Source: Serinus canaria
Taxonomy: Eukaryota > Chordata > Aves > Passeriformes > Fringillidae
Direction: 5' to 3'
NCBI RefSeq assembly: GCF_022539315.1
Contig: NC_066313.1
Location: 26,697,059 to 26,761,058, forward strand
Length of the DNA: 64,000 nucleotides
The position numbers and the translations under genes are program-made. Shown piece after piece: positions 56,356 through 64,000 of this stretch. The first letter of the stretch is position 1. Every line of letters starts with the position of its first letter. Below the pieces are notes generated by a model that saw only the letters and a list, made by a program, of their open reading frames with translations, ran no database searches and was not told the DNA's origin.

Positions 56356-57486
56356 TTAAATTTCCGAGTCCTCAATAGGGCCATTCAGGAATACTGCAGT
56401 AGGAAGTGACGGTGAGGATTCATTGGGACGGATAAAGTTTTCAGATGGGAACAGTTTTACTTTAGACACAGCGTGGTCTCGGGCTGACTTACTCTCCACA
56501 ATCTGATGCTTAAGTGTTCCCATCTCCGAGTCCCAGGCTTGTCCCCGCCGCAATTTCTTGAAGGTGTTACGGAAACCCTCAGTGCTGAAGTAGTAGATCA
56601 GGGGGTCCAGCATGCAGTTCATGCTGGCGAACATCATTGTTATAATTAACGCTTGGCGCACCGAGGCCTGGGTTTGTTCCTCAACCTTCATCACCCGGGC
56701 CTTTATCATCCCATAAACTGCCAGGGTAGTGTTGTAGGGCACGAAGCAGATGATGAAGATGACCAGATTGACCAAGAGGAGACGGACGGTCTTCCGCTGT
56801 CGCAGGGTCTTCGTCTGGCTGGGCTGGCAAAGCTCCTGAAAGATGCGAATTGAGCAGTACATCACAGAGCTGAGAGGCAGGAGAAACCCCAAGATTTCAG
56901 CCAGGATTACCAGGGGGAACAGGTTATTCTGCCATATGTTGTCGCTAAAGCTTTCAAAGCACAGATAAATGGTCTGGTTTTTTACTTTACAGTGGTTTTG
57001 CTTGTGGACTATGGCTGTGGGGATGGAGCCCATGAAGATCACAACCCAGACGATGAAGCAGAGGAGCTTGGCTACCTTGGGGCGCCGCAGATGCCGCCAG
57101 CGAAGCGGGTGAACAATGGCAACGTAGCGATCCAGGTTGACGCACATGAGGAAGAGGCAGCTGCCGTACATGTTGATCTGGAAGACTGAGCCAGAGACCT
57201 GGCACAGGAAGCTACCAAAGGGCCAGTGGTGGTTGGAATAGTAGTAGAGTCGCAGGGGCAGAGAAAGTGTGAAGCTGAGGTCACTTACGGCCAGGTTCAA
57301 CATGTAGATCATCACTACAGACTTCAGGCGCAGGTATCGGACAAATATCCACAGGGCTACCACATTGAGTATCAAACCTGTGATGAATATCAGGGTGTAG
57401 CCAGGCAGGAGGAGGTGGTGGTTGAAGGTGTAATCCTTGCATGTCTGAGATGTATTAGACGTATTGGACGCTGACATGCCCAGCAT
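56356..57486 (-). CDS. LPAR5: LPAR5, lysophosphatidic acid receptor 5 (GPR92), complete
   Basis: A class A G-protein-coupled receptor of the plasma membrane that binds lysophosphatidic acid and signals through Gq and G12/13. The frame is 376 codons, against 372 in human. Seven membrane segments are visible. N-terminal NTS sites at 8 and 11 are likely glycosylated. TM1 has N41, TM2 has LAVSD (D69), the disulphide cysteines are C95 and C176, and TM3 ends in LDRYVAIVHP (DRY 119-121). TM6 has LLLVNLVIFIICFVPYNTTL, and TM7 has the variant DPLIYYF (294-300) in place of NPxxY, as in human LPAR5. ECL2 has CFESFSD, identical to human. The C-terminal tail is divergent. The start at 57486 (MLGM) is preferred because human also starts ML; a second ATG lies 9 bp downstream. 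One coding exon, as usual for this gene. Confidence 0.95.
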   Translation of the reverse strand: MLGMSASNTSNTSQTCKDYTFNHHLLLPGYTLIFITGLILNVVALWIFVRYLRLKSVVMIYMLNLAVSDLSFTLSLPLRLYYYSNHHWPFGSFLCQVSGSVFQINMYGSCLFLMCVNLDRYVAIVHPLRWRHLRRPKVAKLLCFIVWVVIFMGSIPTAIVHKQNHCKVKNQTIYLCFESFSDNIWQNNLFPLVILAEILGFLLPLSSVMYCSIRIFQELCQPSQTKTLRQRKTVRLLLVNLVIFIICFVPYNTTLAVYGMIKARVMKVEEQTQASVRQALIITMMFASMNCMLDPLIYYFSTEGFRNTFKKLRRGQAWDSEMGTLKHQIVESKSARDHAVSKVKLFPSENFIRPNESSPSLPTAVFLNGPIEDSEI

Positions 57487-58569
57487 GGGTCAGGGAATGC
57501 TCTCGCTGAGATGGCTGAGCCTGGTGATGGGCTAAGGAGGCACAAAGAAGAGCACTGAGGGAAGTCGTTCCCCGCTGAGGAGCCACGGGCAGGTCATTCC
57601 TGTCATCTGCTGCTGGGAGGTAGATGGGCAGTATCTCTCTTGGCTGGCACTGCTTTGGATTGCTGGTCTGTGGTCATCTGGCACGGATGGTAATGTGGAG
57701 TCTGCTTCTGCCCCCAGTTCAGCAGTTCTTTCCAGTGGTTATGAGGTGACAAGGCGATGGAGGATCATTGCCAGCTGTCAGTACAATTCCTGGTCAGAGT
57801 GGAAGACCAAAACAAAAGAGTTAAACAAAAGAGTTTAAGTTAGAGGACGAAATCTCTTGAAATCTTAAAATCCCACCACGATGGCTTCTGCAGCAAGAAC
57901 TCACAAAGAAACCAAAAGACAAGGGAAAATGGACACTAGAAAAGTGAGTAATTGCATGGCAGAAGAAGACAGAGCACAGAGAAAGTGGTTGTTGTACAGA
58001 ATCATTTATCACTTAGCCCTAGAGAATGCACTTTGCTTTGATCTGCTGAGAGCACATGAATACAAGAAAGGGACACCAGAAGCACACACGGAAAGTAGTT
58101 GAGGCAGCTCCAGAGAAAGAGAAAGAAGAAGAGAGCAGTATTTTGAAGGAAAAATGCTGACTGGGAGTAACTGAAAATAAAAATGGCACAGTACTGTTTT
58201 TTATCAGAGAAAAAGGACTTTGTACATCCACTTCAGATAAAAAAAATTACAGTACAGTTAGACCCGACTCCACCCAAGCTCCTTTACTTACGTAAAACAA
58301 CATGCACAGACCTCAGTGCCAGTGACTTTGACTTACTTATGTTTCTTACATTCATACAGTTCCTTTGGTGTCCTTACTTGCATGGAACCAGTGGTGCTTA
58401 TTTGGATTGTATGTCCTCATTCTGCTGCTTGAAGCGGCCCATATCCCAGAAACACAGAGCAGCACAGCCACGGAGGGGAACACAAGGAAGGAAGTACCAT
58501 GGGATTCATGTGGACAAATATGACTTCAAAGCAGTGTGAGGCTAGTGGCCACTCTAGGTACTAACTAGC

Positions 58570-58800
58570 AGCGTTGTCCAAACGCTGATCAGCTGGAGTG
58601 AGCCTGGTGGAAGGCCACCAAAATGGTCTGGGGGCTGGAGCACTTGCGCCAGGAGGAGTTGCTGAGGGAACTCGTCTTGTTCATCTGGACAAGAGAAGGC
58701 TCCAGGTGATATAACAGCAGCACTGGGGTTTGCATGGCAAGGTTTTGGCAGCTGGGAGGGCTATAGGTGTGGTTCTGTGAGAGTGTGCCAGGAATTTCCT
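58570..58800 (+). mobile_element. CR1-like LINE fragment
   Basis: GGCCACCAAAATGGTCTGGG, then GGGGCTGGAGCACTTGCGCC, CTTGTTCATCTGGACAAGAG and AAGGTTTTGGCAGCTGGGAG are diverged CR1 words. Possibly two pieces joined. Confidence 0.7.
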
Positions 58801-59619
58801 CTGTGCCTCATACAGCCAGTGCCAGGAGGGACCTGCCACTGGCCAAGGCTGAGCCCATCAGTGATGGTGGTAGCACCTCTGGGATAATTAAAGGGAAAAA
58901 GTTACTGTGAGACAGCAATTGCAGGCAGGGAAGGGAAGTGAGAATATGTGATAGAAAGAGCACTGCTGTAGACATCAAGAAGGAGGGGAATGAGGTTCTC
59001 CAGGCACTGGAGCAAAGATTCCCCTGTTGCCCCTGGAGAAGAACATGGTGAAGCCATGCTGGAGCACTCTGTTCCTGAAGGACTCCATTCTGTGGAAGGG
59101 ACTCACACTGGAGCAGGGATTGGGCTACACAGTTCCCCACAGCTGTTTGCAGGGGTCAAACACGGACTCCCTCATAAGAGACCATGTAGATTGTGATTTA
59201 CTTCAGAAGGAAAGAAGAATTTTCTGTCTAGAGAATATCTTTACATGAGGTTGATATTACTCAGCAACTTGACAGGCATGTCGAGCATGTCAGACCTTCT
59301 GGATGGCATTGTGTGGCAACGCACAGATCCAGATAGAATGTGCTGCAGACAGAAGCGTGTGCTGACCTCACAGAGAGGAAGAAAATCATTCTGGTGACAA
59401 CATGTTAAACAGTGGAAGTGGAAACCTAATACAAGATTGTAGACAGCTACCAACTTCCCCATCCTTTTGTGTTGTTGTGCAGGTCCATCACCAAAACAGT
59501 TTCTTAGAGAAACTTCTACTGGTTTATCAAACTATACCTGAGTGGATTCTACCCTTCCTGGTGGATGAATACTTTGCATGAATTCTCGTGCAAGTTTGGA
59601 GTATAAATTGACAAGGCAA

Positions 59620-60240
59620 AAGTGCAACAATGTTGCTGGTTTCAGGAGAAATGTTTCATGCTTCAAAAAATCTCAAGGAGAAGCATCGCCAGTGGTCAAA
59701 GGAGGTGATTGTCCTACTCTGCTTTGCAGTGGTGCAGCCTCACCTTGAGTCCTGTGTGCAGTTTTGGGCACTATAAAAAAGACATTGAGCTATTAGAGAG
59801 TGTGCAAAGGAGGGCCATGAGTATGGTGAAGGACCTTGAGGGGAAACCTTATGAGGAGCAGCTGAGGTCACTTGGTCTGTTCTGCTTGGAGGAGACTGAG
59901 GGGAGAGCTCATTGTGGTCTACAACGAGGAGGGGCAGGCACTGATCTCTTCTCTGTAGTGACCACTGACAGGACCTGAGAGAGTGGCCTGAAGTTGTGTC
60001 AGGGGAGGTTTAGATTGGATATTAGAAAAGGTTCTTCACCCAGAGGGTGGCTGGGCACTGGAACAGCTCCCCAGGGAAGTGGTCACAGAACCAAGCCTGA
60101 CAGAGTTCAAGAAGTGTTTGGACAACGCTCTCGGGCACATGGCATGATTCTTAGGATGTCCTGTGCAGGGCCAGGTGTTGGACTTGATGATCCTGATGGG
60201 TCCCTTCCACCTCAGTATATTCTGTGAGTTTATAATTCTA
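59620..60240 (+). mobile_element. CR1 LINE fragment
   Basis: About 600 bp of CR1 3' region: CAGTTTTGGGCACTATAAAA, GTGCAAAGGAGGGCCATGAG, GAGGAGCAGCTGAGGTCACT, TTCACCCAGAGGGTGGCTGG, ending GGGTCCCTTCCACCTCAGTA and TTCTGTGAG. It is the same subfamily type as the copy in NOP2 intron 3. Confidence 0.92.
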
Positions 60241-60739
60241 GGAGAATATGTTAGCTTTTGCTAGAGCCAAAACCCTGAAATTAATTGCAGACTGAACAGA
60301 CTGGTCAGACCTTTATCTTGATGGAAACAAAGTTATTGAGACTGTGACTTAGTGAGTGACCATGACTTGCTGTAAGACATGTACTCAGGCCAGCCAGATG
60401 TCAGGTGAAAAGGACCTATCTCTACAGACAATGTGTTTTTTCAAGCTTTCCTGAGGTATTCAATTAGATGATCTAGAGATTATAATATGTAAGCACAGTC
60501 CATGCTTACATGTCAGGCTTTCTACCACTAATATTCTATCTCAAATTGTGAATGGTGAAGGGATTATGTTAAGAACAATGCAATCATGTAGTTACACTGC
60601 CTTAAGTAGTCTTCCTGCTTCCAGCACAAATTGTAGCCCAGGAATTTCTTGAGCCACAGGTGACCTAGTTGTACTCAGTAGTCCTCAGGGAACTTCTATT
60701 TCATTGTGGTTTTTTCAGTCCTTTTCTGAGCTGATGCAA

Positions 60740-61820
60740 AATTTACCATCTACATTATCCAGTGCCAGGAGTGCCAAGGAGTTCCACAGCTTACTTGTGC
60801 CTCAGGTGAAAAATCACTTCCATATACCCATCTCAGATTCATCATCTGCTAGATTCAATTCTTAGCTTTAGTGCTGGAACAGACAGGGCAAAACCCATCC
60901 CTATCTACCTTCATTTTGTGGCTGATAATATTACAAACATCTACCATACTCCCACTCAGCAACTTTTTTTTTTTTGTTTTTAGGCTAAAGGGTGTTTGTC
61001 TTCGTAGTTTTTCTGTGCAAAGAAGCTGTTCTGTACTTTTGAACATCCTTGTTGCCCTTCTCAGCACTTTTCCACTTCTGCTACGGCCTTTGTGAGCCCT
61101 GTGCTGGGGTGCTGAAAACACACAGTGCTGATAATGTGGATGCACTGAGCTGCGTAGGTGTAGATCTCATTTGCAAGTGGTAATGGCCAGTTCAGTTTGC
61201 TTTTCCCCATCACTTCACTAGATAAAATTTCAGCTGTTAGTTTAAGTCCAGCCACTCACACTTCTCTTAAGCTCTGCATTCTTCACAGCCAAACTTCATC
61301 TTTTTAAACTTGAATAATTTTATGTCTCCGACAGATTTGTTATTTTATTATTCATCCCTCATGAATAAGTGAAACAGTCCAAGCCCCAGCACAGGTGTCT
61401 GACACATCCACTGAGAAAAACAACCATCTACCTTCATTCTCTGTCCCTTCTTTTAGGCACTTTTTATCCAGGTAGGAACATTTTCTTTAATTTTTTTTAA
61501 AGTGCCATTGGTGAGACCGCTTTTGAAAGCCTTCTGTAAATCCACATGGACCACTGTTCACATGCTTATTGAGCCCTTTAAGGAAGAACTGTGGGAACAG
61601 CATCTCTTTATAAAAGCCATCATGACTTTTCCCCAGTAATTAGATGTGACCGCATGCCAATTGATTTTTTCTTTATTATAGCTTCTACTAATTTGTTCAG
61701 TAAAACCATCAAGCTCCCTGGTCTGAAACCCCCCAAGAGCCCTTTCTTAAATTGAGTCTGCCTTTAAGAGCTGTTTTAAGCAAAGGTTTCTATGGCACAA
61801 TTAGTCAGGTCTTCCACCCT
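60740..61820 (-). mobile_element. Ancient L3/CR1-like LINE remnant
   Basis: Read on the plus strand, this resembles the reverse complement of old amniote L3/CR1 elements: CTTGTTGCCCTTCTCAGC with GCTGGGGTGCTGAAAACACA, then TTGAAAGCCTTCTGTAAATC, CACATGGACCACTGTTCACA, CACATGCTTATTGAGCCCTT and AGCTTCTACTAATTTGTTCA. It is highly diverged and contains no open frame of note. The resemblance is from memory of such elements. Confidence 0.6.
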
Positions 61821-64000
61821 TCAGTTATTTTCGGACCTCTGGGGTAGGAGCCATGTGGTTTTAGACACTGTTTAGTTCATCTTGCTGCTCCATGGTTGAT
61901 CCTGCTACCGTTTTGACCAGAGACAGTCCTTTTTTGAACTTCCCAGAAAGTTTCTGCTGTGGAAATCTCCCAGGCTTTCATCACAAGAATACCAATGAAA
62001 CCTCTTCAATTTTTTGCCCACCATCAGGTTTTCTTTCTTCTCTGAGTGGTCTTTCCTTACTAGAATATTCTAGCCTTTCAGCCTTCAGGATGCTGCACAG
62101 CACAGTTCTGAACCGGCAGCAAAGATTGCTGAGAGCAGAAAGTAATTGGGGTTTTTGAGGGGATTTTTTTTCGTGGGTAGATGGAAACACAGAAGAAAGA
62201 GTCTGCTCTGGTGTTGGTATGGAAGCTAAGCTGGTAGTCTCAGACTTGCCATAACAGATACAGTGACCAAGACACATGAGAAACGAGATGTATGCAGACA
62301 GTCATTGCAAAGATAAAGCTGTGGATGCAGAGAGTTTCTCCAGTGAGCTTTGGAGGTCCTGCTTTGACTGTCCCTCTCTAAAAAGGAAAGCTATGGGTAG
62401 GTAAAGCAGGCTGGCAGCAGGGAGACCGATCATCCATGCTGGTTAATGTCAGAGAGTCAAAAGGCATGTTCCTTGTGCCTGCCCCTAAAAGAAGCCCAAG
62501 TACTCATTGCTCTGCACAAAAGCTGCCAAGAGAACTCAAGCCACCAGCTGTGTAAGGAAGCAGTGGTACCACAGCTGAATAATCCCCCTCCTCACAACAA
62601 GATGCTCCCTTTAAATCCTGAAGAAACTTTCTCTTTGGTCACTGACCTTATGTGTCCCAGGAGGTGGAGGAAGCATTTTTTTCTTCTTCAATTTGAGCCC
62701 CTGAATACCATCAACTTCCAAGGCTGTGACTTGCAAAATCCATGGGATTTTGATTTTTTTTCTTTCAGGGGGTGAGAAGCCCTAAATGTACTTTAGATCC
62801 AGAACAGGCAGGCAAGCCCTGAGATGGGATGTGTGCCTAGCATCTTGCTGACTGGTCTTGGGAATCCTCTCTCTCCTGTCTCACTATTTTACTAGGAGTC
62901 ACTGCCTCCAAGCACCACAAAAATTATGAATCTGAGTATGGGGCTGAGAAATGAGGTGGAAAAAGAGAGCTGGAAAAATACTGATGAGGATGCTGCAGGG
63001 TCAGTGTTTCTGTTAGTGGCTTGTCACTAAAACCATGGTGGGTTTTGGGGCTCCTGTGAGAATGCAGAGACCAAATGTGGCATTGGGGTTCAGAACTTAA
63101 AACACAAACTGTATGAGCTAGCTTACTTATTCTGAAACCAAAGAGGAAGCAACAAAAATGGACCAAACCTCAGAAGATATACCCGATTTTACTCTAGAAA
63201 TTGGAGATATAATTTAAAATAAATCTGGGTGCTTTTTACCTGCTGTAGGTGATATTCAAGCCCCACTTTTTATCTTTTTATCTACTCACGAAATCAGATT
63301 TTTGGGATGATTAGAACCTTGAAGCTATTCAAGCCTTAGGATGGCTCGTTTTTAAAGAGAGATGCATGATATAAAAGCTGAGACCTCTGCATTTTAACTC
63401 ATGAGGTTTGATCACACTGCTATTGCCTCCTCCTTAGAGATGCTACCCCTCTTCATCTCCTGAGAGTCCCGTGGAAGAGGGCTCCCATGGTGGGCACCTT
63501 GGCAAGTAAGCTCTGCAGGCTGCCCGTGCTTTTGGTATCACAGGATCCCAAGGAAAGCCTCAGTTTGAATAAATACAGAGATGTGCCTTGCACCTCTAGG
63601 TCCACGGACAAGGGGCAGATGTCCCCCAGTGCCCCGCGGCCAGGCTGGCAGCACACACAGAGCAGCTCACAGGGACCCGTGCCCGAGGTGCCAGCCCAGC
63701 TGGCTCTCCAGATGTACCCCTGCCTTACCTCACTGCTGGAGAAGAGCCAAGTGTGGATGTGGGCTGGCTTGGAGCTTGGTGATTGCTGCTTCTGCAGAGG
63801 TCTTGATCCGGGCCCCAAACCCACAAAGCAGCTTGGATCAAAACAGAACCGGGCAGGCTCTTCATCCAAATCACAGCTGGCCCCTACCGCGCTGCGGCTG
63901 CTTCTGCTCTGGCATGCTGCAGTTTGTCTCTTCTCCTTTCTCACTTCCTGATGCACTTCTGCCTGGCTACAAAGCATGAACTTTGTTATCAAGGGCTGAT

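Larger units (their letters stand above)
57487..64000. other. LPAR5 5' flank and repeat-rich DNA
   Basis: About 6.5 kb. It should hold the non-coding 5' exon or exons of LPAR5; a CATCACCAG acceptor lies about 45 bp before the start codon, but I cannot place the start site. The rest includes CR1 pieces at 58570-58800 and 59620-60240 and an ancient L3/CR1-like element at 60740-61820. At 63453-63992 overlapping frames of 179 codons (minus) and 154 codons (plus, 63487-63951) have no recognisable family. Confidence 0.55.

Noticed and set aside
56707..56716. Partial ZNF410-type motif (CATCCCATAA) inside LPAR5
   Set aside because: It encodes the conserved residues VYGMIK of LPAR5 and lacks the final TA, so coding constraint explains it.

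Overview
This window is nuclear DNA of a bird. The repeats are CR1-type LINE fragments with the avian 3' end, introns are short, promoters are CpG islands, and the proteins are close to their human counterparts. No sequence search was run. The gene order IFFO1 - NOP2 - CHD4 - LPAR5, all on the minus strand, matches the block I know from human chromosome 12p13.

Layout, left to right: the first coding exon of IFFO1 (324-1012) with a CpG-island promoter; about 6.5 kb of intergenic DNA; the complete NOP2 gene (16 coding exons, 7965-13644, 692 codons), including a minor-spliceosome AT-AC intron; the complete CHD4 gene (39 coding exons, 14766-34002, 1,917 codons, plus a likely non-coding first exon ending at 34923); the CHD4 promoter CpG island; a 20-kb intergenic stretch; the single-exon LPAR5 coding region (56356-57486); and about 6.5 kb of repeat-rich flank. 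All splice sites were read by eye. Reading frame is kept across every junction of NOP2 and CHD4.

The outstanding signal is regulatory. The exact 12-mer CATCCCATAATA occurs 12 times in 617 bp just upstream of the inferred CHD4 start (35044-35660) and 11 times in 647 bp about 6 kb further upstream (41777-42423), all in one orientation. One more exact copy lies between them, inverted, at 37276-37287. A random 12-mer is expected far less than once in 64 kb on both strands. The word is the recognition motif I know for the zinc-finger protein ZNF410. In mammals ZNF410 is reported to activate essentially one gene, CHD4, through two motif clusters, one at the promoter and one several kb upstream. The window therefore shows the avian form of this single-target circuit.

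The genes join chromatin and ribosome biology: CHD4 is the NuRD remodelling ATPase, NOP2 an rRNA cytosine-5 methyltransferase, IFFO1 a nuclear intermediate-filament-like protein, and LPAR5 a lysophosphatidic-acid receptor. Apart from the motif clusters, the intergenic DNA holds CR1 fragments, an ancient L3/CR1-like element, simple repeats and one CpG island with no gene attached (about 50930-51195).
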